Source: Selenomonas sp. (GTDB lineage: Bacteria > Bacillota > Negativicutes > Selenomonadales > Selenomonadaceae). From it: a DNA stretch of 30,794 bases. Of the stretch, positions 21,911 through 28,800 are shown one piece after another. A program made the position numbers and the translations under genes. Positions within the stretch are counted from its first letter, which is position 1. The number at the start of each line of letters is the position of its first letter. Below the pieces are notes generated by a model. That model saw only the letters and a program-made list of their open reading frames with translations. It did no database searches and was not told where the DNA came from. The stretch spans positions 1 to 30,794 of the forward strand of contig NZ_JALFCU010000024.1 of assembly GCF_022771645.1 (NCBI RefSeq), given 5' to 3'.

Positions 21911-23143
21911 TCACGTTCCGCAACAGATGTTTTTTCGAAGATACTCAGCAAACATCACGCCCGCCGTCTGCGCCGGGCTTTTTTTGATGCAGTCAAAGCC
22001 GTCGAGCGCAGGGAAAAACGTGTCGGCGGCGGGGGCGGCGTCGACTTCTGTGAGGAGGATGCGACGCGTGTACGGGAGCAGCGCACGATACATTTCCCCG
22101 CCGCCGACGACCCAAAACGGGCGGTGCGGCTGGTCGCGCCAGAGTTGTTCGAGCAATTGAAAAAGGCTTGCCGTACAAGAAACAACGATGACATTGTTAT
22201 GCTCGCAGGGGCACACACCCCCCACCGCTTCGCGGTCCGCCCCCCCTCGGGGAGGGGGGCTGGTAATGACTGGCCCCCTCTCCGAGGGGGCTGGCGCCCG
22301 AAGGGCGACTGGAGGTGTGTCGAAGGTAGGCACGAACTCGTCGCACGATGGTAACGGCGAAGGCATATCCCCTGCCAACGTTCTTGACAGCACAACATTC
22401 AACCGTCCGCGTAGCGGATGCGGCAGACTTTCCCACGTCCGCCGACCCATGATGACGACGCTGCCGTCGGTCTTTGTCTGCCGCTTGAAATATTCCATAT
22501 CCTCTTTGATATGAAACAGGAGCTCCCCGTCCTTCCCAATGCCGCGATTTTTTGCTACGCACGCGATCATCTGGAGCGGCCACGGGTCGGCGAGCTCGGC
22601 TGCGCGTCGCACGTCTTGTGCGGCGTTTTTTTTGCACCAATATGAGATCGGTTGCCCCGCGAGCACGAGGGCAGGTGCGAGCTCTCTGAGCGGCTCGAGG
22701 ACGAAGGCGCGTTCGAGGAGATAGGGATGCGGGAGCCGCAATTCCTCCGTGTTGCGATGGATGACGCGCGTCGTGCCGTCAGGACCTCCGATGCCTGCCG
22801 CGGGTGGCTGTCCTGCGCCGTCCGCTGTGTCCACGCACTCGACGGCGTAGACGAGGTCGATGTCGATCGTGCGCGCGCCCCAGTGTTCGTGGCGCACGCG
22901 GCCGAGGCCCTTCTCGATGGCTTGCGTCTGGCGGAGGAATGCCTCGGGGGTGAGCTCCGTCTCGACCTGCACGGCGCCGTTGAGGAATGGCGGCTGGTCA
23001 ACGTTCCCCCACGGGGCCGTCTCATAAAAAGAGGACGCGCCCCAAAGGCGCGTCCCGGGAAGCCCCGCGATGCGCCGGATGGCTTCGCGGAGGGCCCATG
23101 CCCTGCGGCCGAGGTTGGCGCCGATGGAGAGGCTGAGGATCAT
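21911..23143 (-). CDS. folK: Bifunctional HPPK (FolK)-dihydrofolate reductase (FolA) with repeat-derived insert
   Basis: This 410-residue protein joins two folate enzymes. Residues 1 to about 165 are HPPK, which pyrophosphorylates hydroxymethyl-dihydropterin (LSIGANLGRRAWALREAI, SSFYETAPWG, PPFLNGAVQV, GARTIDIDLVYA, RLPHPYLLERAFVLEPL). Its loop between DIDL and LPHP is about 35 residues long, longer than usual. Residues about 190-405 are DHFR, which makes tetrahydrofolate (QMIACVAKNRGIGKDGELL, D215 as active-site acid, VVIMGRRTWESLP, FWVVGGGEMYRALLP, TEVDAAPAADTFFP). Residues about 259-317 are a Pro/Gly/Arg-rich insert encoded by a palindromic repeat, placed between the VLSRTLAG and NNVIVVSCTASLF strands. 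It overlaps folB by four bases (ATGA) and is the last gene of the operon. Confidence 0.9.
   Translation of the reverse strand: MILSLSIGANLGRRAWALREAIRRIAGLPGTRLWGASSFYETAPWGNVDQPPFLNGAVQVETELTPEAFLRQTQAIEKGLGRVRHEHWGARTIDIDLVYAVECVDTADGAGQPPAAGIGGPDGTTRVIHRNTEELRLPHPYLLERAFVLEPLRELAPALVLAGQPISYWCKKNAAQDVRRAAELADPWPLQMIACVAKNRGIGKDGELLFHIKEDMEYFKRQTKTDGSVVIMGRRTWESLPHPLRGRLNVVLSRTLAGDMPSPLPSCDEFVPTFDTPPVALRAPAPSERGPVITSPPPRGGADREAVGGVCPCEHNNVIVVSCTASLFQLLEQLWRDQPHRPFWVVGGGEMYRALLPYTRRILLTEVDAAPAADTFFPALDGFDCIKKSPAQTAGVMFAEYLRKNICCGT
22199..22370. repeat. Palindromic repeat embedded in frame in folA
   Basis: It holds CCACCGCTTCGCGGTCC (22222-22238, identical at 29051-29067), GGCGCCCGAAGGGCG and the module at 22321-22370. 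That module matches 21692-21740, with CGAAGGTAGG, GCACGAT and GGCGAAGG at nearly equal spacing. Its length is compatible with the reading frame, and it adds about 59 residues to DHFR. Confidence 0.8.
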
Positions 23144-23598
23144 GTGGTTGGTGCTCCTGTTTTCGCTGTGTCCGCAGCGGCTGCCGGTTTCGCTTCCGCT
23201 GCCGGCGCTTCCGCCGTTTTCTGGCTGCGCTGGATGGTCACGGCCGCGTCCTGGAAGTTGCCCGGGAGCGGCGCGGACGGCTTGTGCACGGTGACTTCGA
23301 TCGTGCGGACTTCGGGGTAGCGCTCGAGCACCGTATCGGCGATGCGCTCGGCGACGGCCTCGATGAGGTGGTAGCTCTGCCCTTCGACGATGCTCTTGAC
23401 GATCTCGAAGACGGCGGCGTAGTTCACCGTGTTCTTGAGCTCGTCGCTCTTGCCCGCACGCCGCAGCGACAGCGCGAGGTTCACGTCGACGTAGAACTCC
23501 TGCCCGTGCGCGCGCTCTTCCGTCAGGCAGCCGTGGTAGCCGTAGAATTTCATGCCCGAGAGCGCGATGCGGTCGAGCTTTTCCGTGGTTTTCAGCAT
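23140..23598 (-). CDS. folB: Dihydroneopterin aldolase with Ala/Pro tail
   Basis: This 152-residue enzyme converts dihydroneopterin to hydroxymethyl-dihydropterin in the cytoplasm. The core is clear: DRIALSGMKFYGYHGCLTEE, GQEFYVDVNLAL, DELKNTVNYAAVFEIVKSIV, YHLIEAVAERIADTVLERYP and VTVHKPSAPLPGNFQDAAVT. After about residue 123 comes a low-complexity tail (KTAEAPAAEAKPAAAADTAK) of about 28 residues that is unusual for the family. The ATG at 23598 is preferred over TTG/ATG codons at 23616/23613 because a weak GGGATG site precedes it. It overlaps folK-folA by four bases. Confidence 0.93.
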   Translation of the reverse strand: MLKTTEKLDRIALSGMKFYGYHGCLTEERAHGQEFYVDVNLALSLRRAGKSDELKNTVNYAAVFEIVKSIVEGQSYHLIEAVAERIADTVLERYPEVRTIEVTVHKPSAPLPGNFQDAAVTIQRSQKTAEAPAAEAKPAAAADTAKTGAPTT

Positions 23599-23629
23599 GG
23601 TTTCACATCCCATCAAAAAATTTTATCGC

Positions 23630-24514
23630 TCACGCCGGCGCGTACGTCCTGCGTCCGACGAGGAAATCCGTCATGCGGCACATGCGCGCGATGGGGAGAA
23701 CGTCGTGCACGCGCACCATGTCCGCGCCGCGCGTGATGGCGACAACATGCGCCGCGCCCGTCGCCTCCATGCGCTCGTCCGTCGAAAGGCCCAAAGTGTC
23801 GCCGATGAAGCGCTTGCGGCTCGCGGCGAACAGCATCGGGTAGCGCACGCCGTTCACGACCAACAGCTCATCGAGCCGCTGCTGCACGACGAGGTTCGTC
23901 TGTGTGTCCTTGCCGAAGCCGATGCCGGGGTCGAGGATGATCTGCGCGTCCTTGACGCCCGCGTCATGTGCGATGGCGAGCGACCGCTGGAAAAACGCTT
24001 GCATGGCAGCGATGACATCCCCATCATACGCTTTGCCGTGCTGGTTGTGCATGACGATGACGGGGAGGCCCGTCTCGGCCGCGACGCGCGCCATCGAGCC
24101 TTCCGGCTCGCCGTCGTACTGCAAGCCCCAGATGTCGTTCAATATATGCGCGCCCATCCGCGCGGCGATCCGCGCCGTCGCGGAGTGGTACGTGTCGACG
24201 GAGATCGGCACAGGGCACGCGGGGAGCAGCGCCTCAAGCATCGGCAGCAGCCGCGCCTGCTCCTCATCATCCGTGAGCGCGGCCGAGCCCGGCCGCGTCG
24301 ACTCCGCGCCGACGTCGATGAGGTCGGCGCCCGCCGCGACCATCTCGTTCATGTGCGCGAGCGCGGCGTCCACCGTGTCAAATTTTCCGCCATCCGAGAA
24401 CGAGTCCGGCGTGACGTTGAGGATGCCCATGACGAGCGTCTGCTTGCCGACGGTCAGCGTTTTGCCATCGGGGAAATGATAGGTGTGGACGGGACAAGGC
24501 TTTATCATGTTCAT
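23630..24514 (-). CDS. folP: Dihydropteroate synthase (own start, also read as C-terminus of folE fusion)
   Basis: This 294-residue protein, if started at the ATG at 24514, condenses para-aminobenzoate with the pterin pyrophosphate and is the sulfonamide target. Motifs are GILNVTPDSFSDGG, DLIDVGAESTRPGS, PISVDTYHSATA, HILNDIWGLQ, LDPGIGFGKDTQTN and FAASRKRFIGDTLG. AGGAGG lies seven bases before ATG 24514, an ideal site, so FolP can be made independently. The same frame is open upstream into folE because of a 28-bp tandem duplication, giving a possible FolE-FolP fusion. The alternative start at 24508 is less well placed. Confidence 0.92.
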   Translation of the reverse strand: MNMIKPCPVHTYHFPDGKTLTVGKQTLVMGILNVTPDSFSDGGKFDTVDAALAHMNEMVAAGADLIDVGAESTRPGSAALTDDEEQARLLPMLEALLPACPVPISVDTYHSATARIAARMGAHILNDIWGLQYDGEPEGSMARVAAETGLPVIVMHNQHGKAYDGDVIAAMQAFFQRSLAIAHDAGVKDAQIILDPGIGFGKDTQTNLVVQQRLDELLVVNGVRYPMLFAASRKRFIGDTLGLSTDERMEATGAAHVVAITRGADMVRVHDVLPIARMCRMTDFLVGRRTYAPA

Positions 24515-25117
24515 GCGTGCTCCTCCTTTGAGCCGACCATCATCCAAGCTTGCTGGCACGCGGCGTTGTCGGTCGCAAACGCGCCGAGCGATGCGCTCGT
24601 CGTCGTTTCCGACGAGCGATGCGCTCGTCGTCGTTTCCGTGCCGTAGCTGCCGCCTTCGCGCAGCGTCATGCAGAGCTGCGTCGCGCGGCAGAGGACGAG
24701 GACGCCAGAGGCCCCGAGGCCGCGCTGGACGGCGTCCGCGATGTCTTGCGTGAGGCGCTCCTGGAGCTGGGGACGATGTGCGGCGATCTCCACGGCCTCA
24801 ACGAACCGGCTGAAGCCCGCGATGCGGCCGCCCGCGGGCGCATAGACGATGTCGACCGTGCCGTAGAACGGCACGAGGTGATGCTCGCACATCGAGAAAA
24901 ACGGGATGCCGCGCACGGCGATGAGGCCGCCCGCGTCCGCAGCGATCGGCGGCCCGAACGCCTCGGCCGGATCGCGCCCGAGCCCGCCGAAGAGATACGC
25001 GTACATCTCCGCAACGCGCGCGGGCGTCCGCCGCATATTTTGTTCCTCCATATCGACACCGACTGCTTTCAGGAATGTTTCCACGGCGCGTTCTGCGTCC
25101 TTGGAATTCACCGCCAT
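23630..25117 (-). CDS. folE: GTP cyclohydrolase I (FolE) reading through in frame into FolP
   Basis: FolE makes dihydroneopterin triphosphate from GTP, the first folate step. Residues 1-168 match FolE. The zinc ligands are C77, H80 (FFSMCEHHLVPFYG) and C149 (ATQLCMTL). Also conserved are NMRRTPARVAEMYAYLF, GRIAGFSRF and AAHRPQLQERLTQDIADAV. After TETTTSASL the family match ends and an Arg-rich stretch runs into FolP at residue 202. Removing one copy of the 28-bp tandem repeat (24585-24640) restores a FolE-like end (LGAFATDNAACQQAW) with TGA overlapping the folP ATG. The fused frame is therefore a frameshift product of 495 residues. FolE may be impaired, since the lost C-terminal segment packs in the decamer. 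The start at 25117 has GGAGGT upstream. Confidence 0.85.
   Translation of the reverse strand: MAVNSKDAERAVETFLKAVGVDMEEQNMRRTPARVAEMYAYLFGGLGRDPAEAFGPPIAADAGGLIAVRGIPFFSMCEHHLVPFYGTVDIVYAPAGGRIAGFSRFVEAVEIAAHRPQLQERLTQDIADAVQRGLGASGVLVLCRATQLCMTLREGGSYGTETTTSASLVGNDDERIARRVCDRQRRVPASLDDGRLKGGARMNMIKPCPVHTYHFPDGKTLTVGKQTLVMGILNVTPDSFSDGGKFDTVDAALAHMNEMVAAGADLIDVGAESTRPGSAALTDDEEQARLLPMLEALLPACPVPISVDTYHSATARIAARMGAHILNDIWGLQYDGEPEGSMARVAAETGLPVIVMHNQHGKAYDGDVIAAMQAFFQRSLAIAHDAGVKDAQIILDPGIGFGKDTQTNLVVQQRLDELLVVNGVRYPMLFAASRKRFIGDTLGLSTDERMEATGAAHVVAITRGADMVRVHDVLPIARMCRMTDFLVGRRTYAPA
24585..24640. repeat. 28-bp tandem duplication in the 3' end of folE
   Basis: Two adjacent copies, 24585-24612 and 24613-24640, differ at one base. 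Each contains the quasi-palindrome GAGCG-ATG-CGCTC. Because 28 is not a multiple of three, the second copy shifts the folE frame by one. Confidence 0.93.
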
Positions 25118-25146
25118 CGCGTCCACCTCCGATTCCTTATCTTTTT

Positions 25147-25175
25147 ATTATATTGCAACGCGCGGCGTGCGTCAA
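25147..25175 (-). promoter_or_regulatory. Promoter of the fol operon
   Basis: On the minus strand TTGACG (25170-25175) and TATAAT (25147-25152) are separated by 17 bp. The folE start codon lies about 30 bp downstream. It should drive folE, folP, folB and folK-folA as one transcript, since all gaps are short or negative. Confidence 0.85.
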
Positions 25176-25309
25176 TGGAGGCGGCGCGAATGATTCCAAT
25201 TAGTTATCGTTTCCCTGTACGGCAGGAAATTTGCGACCCAAGTCGAATAAAAACCATCAGAGCCGCACAAAAGAACAGACAGACGCGGCGGATAAAAGGG
25301 GAGATCATC

Positions 25310-25585
25310 ATGCTGAAAAAAGTTATGACACGCGACGTCATGCTGGACGCGCTCGAACAAGATTACGACGGCCTCATGAACCTCGGCGACATCTACGGCG
25401 CGCGCGGCGTCGAAGCCGCCATCGACACGATCCATCTCTACGAACGCGCGCTCGAGCTCGCCTGCGAGGAGATCCACAAGGCGCGCAAGAAAAAATTCAC
25501 AGACACGAAAGAGATTCCGGAGATCGTGCAGGAATACATCAACTACGCACGAACGACGGATTACGGCGCAGACAGCGAACATTGA
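25310..25585 (+). CDS. Small conserved-looking protein of unknown function
   Basis: This is a 91-residue acidic cytoplasmic protein. The ATG at 25310 follows AAGGGGAG by six bases; the longer upstream frame is the antisense of folate genes and is not used. It appears mostly helical (MLDALEQDYDGLMNLGDIYG, AAIDTIHLYERALELACEEI, EIPEIVQEYINYARTTDYG). There are no cysteines beyond one and no catalytic motif. I do not recognise a family. It is a monocistronic gene divergent from the fol operon and ended by a strong terminator. Confidence 0.75.
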   Translation: MLKKVMTRDVMLDALEQDYDGLMNLGDIYGARGVEAAIDTIHLYERALELACEEIHKARKKKFTDTKEIPEIVQEYINYARTTDYGADSEH

Positions 25586-25587
25586 AC

Positions 25588-25642
25588 AAAACAGGGCTGT
25601 TGCAATGAGCGATTTTTCGCTATTGCAACAGCCCTGTTTTTT
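25588..25642. terminator. Bidirectional terminator between the small gene and uspA
   Basis: There is a 19-bp perfect stem (25588-25606 with 25622-25640) containing CAGGGCTGTTGCA. It is topped by AGCGA-TTTT-TCGCT and flanked by A-runs and T-runs. It serves the converging genes on both sides. Confidence 0.93.
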
Positions 25643-25669
25643 GCCGTGAATCCAAGCGTCCGTACAGCT

Positions 25670-26215
25670 TTATTCTTCCACTGGCAGATAATTCTCGTCG
25701 TCTTCCCAGTCGTCCGGCATCCCCTTGCAGAGCAACACGGGGCACGGCGCGGCCTCGAGCACGGCCGCTGAGACACTGCCCGTGAACAGGCCGCCGAGCG
25801 TGCCGAGCCCGCGCGAGCCCATGACGATGAGGTCGCTTTCCTCCTCGTTCGCTACATCGATAATCACGTCCGCCGGGTTGCCGGCCTCGACGCGCGGGTG
25901 CGCCGAGATCTCCGGCGGGATGACGTGCATGAGGTCGGCGAGGAAATGCCACGCTGCGACCTCGAGCTCCGCCGGCACATAGCCGCTGAGGCTCACCTGC
26001 TCGAAGGCCGCGACCTCGGCATCGTAGTTCACGACCATGAGCAGCGTCAGCTCCGCGTCCGTCACCGCCGCGAGATGGATCGCCTCGCCCACGGCCTTGA
26101 ACGCCTGCCCCGAGCCATCCGTCGGCACGAGGATGCGGTCGCAGTGAACCTCCTGCGGCTTGCGTTTCCGGATTTCTGCGATGTATTCTTCTGCGGACTT
26201 GCTGTTTTCTGCCAT
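25670..26215 (-). CDS. Universal stress protein, UspA family
   Basis: This 181-residue single Usp domain is preceded by a 25-residue charged leader. The nucleotide-binding motif GSRGLGTLGGLFTGSVS (G-x2-G-x9-G-S type) and VPTDGSGQA at the first strand indicate the ATP-binding class. The acidic C-terminus (DDWEDDENYLPVEE) extends past the usual domain end. It starts three bases after the permease stop, with GGAAGG as its site inside the permease end, so it is the last gene of the hlyD operon. The function is probably a stress or signalling role linked to the exporter. Confidence 0.92.
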   Translation of the reverse strand: MAENSKSAEEYIAEIRKRKPQEVHCDRILVPTDGSGQAFKAVGEAIHLAAVTDAELTLLMVVNYDAEVAAFEQVSLSGYVPAELEVAAWHFLADLMHVIPPEISAHPRVEAGNPADVIIDVANEEESDLIVMGSRGLGTLGGLFTGSVSAAVLEAAPCPVLLCKGMPDDWEDDENYLPVEE

Positions 26216-26218
26216 GCC

Positions 26219-27445
26219 TCAGCCTTCCTTTCCCGCGGCCAACGCGCTTTCCTGCGCCATCTGCTTGCCCCATGCCTGCATCTTCTGATGCGCACGCTCT
26301 TCCTTGCGCTTTTGTGCAAAATGCTTCCGCCGCTCGCCGTAGAACCGCCAGCAGAGGAGTGCCGCCGCGCCCGTCATGTAGACGAGGAACGCGCCGAAGA
26401 GCGCCGAGATGTCTCCGAGCCCCGCGCCGCGCGCGATGATGTCGCGCTGGAAATGGAACTCCCACGTCAAAGGGAACACGTGCGACACATGCACGACCCA
26501 GTCCGAGTAATACGTCACCGGCCCCGTCATGCCGCCGAGGATGAAGCCGCCCGGGATGAAGAGGATCATGCGGCTCGACGCGATGCCCGGGTTCGCCGCC
26601 GTCCAGCCGAACGACACGCTGAGCATGCCGACCGTCAACACGTAAAACACCTGCGTGAAGAGGAACGCCACGAGGCTGCCCGACACATTGAGGTCGCCCC
26701 AGACTCTGAGCACCGCCATGCCCGCGACGAACGACACGATGAGGCAGCACGCGTACGGCACAAGGCGCGCGATGATCTCCCACGGCGTCCCCTTTTCCAC
26801 GAGCGGATCCATCTCATGCGTCAGCCGCAGGCGCGGCCCCATGCCGATCGTCGCGAACGTGAAGAACATCGATCCAAAGAAAAACAGGAAGCCCAGCGTC
26901 TCCGTATTGCTCGTCGACTCCTGCGGGTTGAACAGCCGCCGGTCCGCGAGCTGCACCTGCCCCGCGACGCTGTCATTCGTCGAGCCCACATCGCCTTGCG
27001 CCGCTGCATTGTCGAGCGCCAGAAGCTCGTTCATCGCCTCCTTGATGTTCGCCGTCTGCGCCGTCTTCGTGTTGTCATAAAACACGCCGATGTTCGACGC
27101 CGAGCCCGTGAAGCGATTTTTCTCGAGATCGCGCGGGAAATACAGCACGGCCACGGCCTTGTCCTGATAAAAGAGCTTCTTCGGATCCGTCGGCGTGTTG
27201 ATGACCGCCGTCACCTGCATGTACTCCGACGCGTCGATGCGCGTGATGAGCTCCCGCGTGTACGCGCTGTTGTCGAGGTCGATGACGACGACCTTCGCAT
27301 CCTTCGCAAAATTGCCCGACAGCAGCACCGAGAGGATCACCGTCACCACCATCGCGACGAGCAAGCACACCTTCTCGTACGGCATGCCCTTGCCGGAAAA
27401 CAGGAACTTCAGCTCGCTCTTCAGAGCATTCAAAAACGCTTCCAA
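26219..27445 (-). CDS. ABC-2 type transporter permease
   Basis: This 408-residue inner-membrane protein has an ABC-2 (YhhJ/YbhR-like) layout. One N-terminal helix (VCLLVAMVVTVILSVLL) is followed by an extracytoplasmic domain of about 150 residues (AKVVVIDLDNSAYTRELITR, KAVAVLYFPRDLEKN). About five helices follow, including LGFLFFFGSMFFTFATIGMG, LVPYACCLIVSFVAGMAVL and LFGAFLVYMTGAAALLCW. The C-terminus is basic and cytoplasmic. ABC-2 exporters of this type need an ATPase, which is not encoded here. It lies downstream of the HlyD-like gene across a 200-bp interval with a long inverted repeat. Confidence 0.88.
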   Translation of the reverse strand: MEAFLNALKSELKFLFSGKGMPYEKVCLLVAMVVTVILSVLLSGNFAKDAKVVVIDLDNSAYTRELITRIDASEYMQVTAVINTPTDPKKLFYQDKAVAVLYFPRDLEKNRFTGSASNIGVFYDNTKTAQTANIKEAMNELLALDNAAAQGDVGSTNDSVAGQVQLADRRLFNPQESTSNTETLGFLFFFGSMFFTFATIGMGPRLRLTHEMDPLVEKGTPWEIIARLVPYACCLIVSFVAGMAVLRVWGDLNVSGSLVAFLFTQVFYVLTVGMLSVSFGWTAANPGIASSRMILFIPGGFILGGMTGPVTYYSDWVVHVSHVFPLTWEFHFQRDIIARGAGLGDISALFGAFLVYMTGAAALLCWRFYGERRKHFAQKRKEERAHQKMQAWGKQMAQESALAAGKEG

Positions 27446-27508
27446 AATCTACCACCTTACCTCCCACGGACAGCGAGGCGCTTCCGCGACCACATCCTGT
27501 GACTTCGA

Positions 27509-27619
27509 GCGCGACGGGGATGCCCAAAAGGAATCCGTTTGGCGGGGCTGGGCTGCCCATGCGCCAGCAAGACGTACCGCGCTTCGCCTTCCGGATTCCG
27601 TTGGGCATTCACGTCGCGC
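27509..27619. repeat. Long imperfect inverted repeat between hlyD and the permease
   Basis: The arms 27509-27537 and 27592-27619 pair over about 28 positions with few mismatches. Shared blocks are GCGCGACG, ATGCCCAA and GGAATCCG. It would form a large hairpin in the operon transcript, or mark a MITE-like insertion. It is not related by sequence to the other palindromic repeats here. The 27446-27646 interval has no credible gene. Confidence 0.7.
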
Positions 27620-27646
27620 CGGGTACGTATGCACTCCGCGAGCGCG

Positions 27647-28744
27647 TTACAGTCCCTTCACCCCGATCGTCATCCCCGGTACGACGCCGTCCGTCGGTTC
27701 AATATAAATGCGGACCTGGAACGCGGACAAATCCGCCTGGCCTTTTTCGCGCGACTGCTTGAGGTCTGCAAAGCCCGGCGCCTGCGTCAGCAATTGGATT
27801 GTCCCTTTGACCTGCTTCTTGCCCGCGACCGTCACGCCTGTGACCTCATCGCCCTCCGCGAGTCCCGCGGCCTGCTCTTCCGAGAGATAAATATCATAGT
27901 AGCTGCGGTTGCTCTCTAAGAGCACGACCGGCGTGCCAGCCGAGACCATTTCGCCCTCTTTCGACAGCACCTTCAAAATCTTGCCGTCTTCCGGCGCGCG
28001 CAGCGTCAGGCGTTCCTTCTGCGTCTCAAGCTCTTCGAGCGCCACGACGAGCGCCTGCCGCTGGCTTTCGAGCGCCGCGACATCGTTGCTCATGTTCGCC
28101 GCACTCGCACGTTCCTGCGCGATCGTCGGCAGCGCAATGCCATCCGTCGCGCCCGTGTCCTGCGCACCTGCGAGGAGCTTGTCCAAGAGTTGCTGCTGCT
28201 GCTCGACGCCCGCCTGCGCCACATTCAGCGTCATCGTCGCATCATCGAGCTGCGACTGCGCAATCGCGCCCGCCTCGACGAGCGAGGCCTTGCGGTCATA
28301 ATCGAGCTGCGCATTCCGGAGCGTCGCCTGCGCACCCGCCACCGCTGCGCGCTGCTGGTCGATCTGACGGAACGACTGCGTCTCGTCATTGTCCGCCTTC
28401 AGGTAATTCACGGCCTGCGCGCCCGACGTCGACGCGATCTGCGCATCGAGCTGCGCGATCTGCGCCTTCGTCTTCTTGATCGCAAGATCCGTGTCCTTCG
28501 CATCGATCTCCATGACGACATCGCCTTTTTTCACGACATCGCCCTCCGTCACGTGTACCTTCACGAGGCGGCCGCTCACGGAATGAAATGCCATCTTCAC
28601 CTGCTCCGCCGTCAGGATGCCTTCCTTCTCCGACGCGCCGAGCGCCACCGCATCATTGCCGCGGTACATCAGCACCGCACCGCCGATCAAGAGCAGCGCC
28701 AGGAACAACAGCCCCGTCCGCTCCGCTTTCTGTCTCGCATTCAT
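27647..28744 (-). CDS. HlyD/EmrA-family membrane fusion protein
   Basis: This 365-residue periplasmic adaptor is anchored by one N-terminal helix (GLLFLALLLIGGAVLMY). The first half-lipoyl motif is GRLVKVHVTEGDVVKKGDVV. A long coiled coil follows (about residues 85-235, rich in Gln and Ala, with QLDAQIAS and EQQQQLLDKLL). The second half-lipoyl motif is LRAPEDGKILKVLSKEGEMV, then a beta-barrel region. It links an inner-membrane pump to the outer membrane, consistent with a diderm host. It is the first gene of the operon with the ABC-2 permease and UspA. AAAGGAAGG lies upstream of the ATG. Confidence 0.92.
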   Translation of the reverse strand: MNARQKAERTGLLFLALLLIGGAVLMYRGNDAVALGASEKEGILTAEQVKMAFHSVSGRLVKVHVTEGDVVKKGDVVMEIDAKDTDLAIKKTKAQIAQLDAQIASTSGAQAVNYLKADNDETQSFRQIDQQRAAVAGAQATLRNAQLDYDRKASLVEAGAIAQSQLDDATMTLNVAQAGVEQQQQLLDKLLAGAQDTGATDGIALPTIAQERASAANMSNDVAALESQRQALVVALEELETQKERLTLRAPEDGKILKVLSKEGEMVSAGTPVVLLESNRSYYDIYLSEEQAAGLAEGDEVTGVTVAGKKQVKGTIQLLTQAPGFADLKQSREKGQADLSAFQVRIYIEPTDGVVPGMTIGVKGL

Positions 28745-28763
28745 CGTAAAATCTTCCTTCCTT

Positions 28764-28781
28764 TAATTCGCATACGAACTA
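28764..28781 (-). promoter_or_regulatory. Operator-like dyad upstream of hlyD, resembling the marR site
   Basis: On the minus strand TAGTTCG-TATG-CGAATTA has the same layout as the marR promoter site, TAGTTAG-CTTA-CTAACTT. It lies 20-37 bp before the hlyD start codon. A TTGACA at 28795-28800 has no -10 at a workable distance, so the promoter itself is uncertain (TATATA at 28780-28785 is a candidate -10). Confidence 0.5.
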
Positions 28782-28800
28782 TATAAGCAAAATCTGTCAA

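Noticed and set aside
20641..21951. A 436-codon minus-strand frame across ung and the flanking repeats
   Set aside because: It runs through ung in another frame and through palindromic repeats, and the translation has no recognisable domain.
24585..24640. The folE-folP fusion as an evolved bifunctional enzyme
   Set aside because: The out-of-frame tandem copy, the recovered FolE ending after removing it, and the intact folP ribosome binding site point to a recent frameshift rather than a selected fusion.
23552..25585. A 677-codon plus-strand open frame across the folate genes
   Set aside because: It is the antisense shadow of folB, folP and folE in GC-rich DNA, with Arg/His-rich low-complexity translation. 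Only its last 91 codons, with their own ribosome binding site at 25310, are a real gene.
28795..28800. TTGACA upstream of hlyD as a standard promoter
   Set aside because: No -10 lies at 16-18 bp. The only TATATA is 9 bp away, so I did not call a promoter there, only the dyad.
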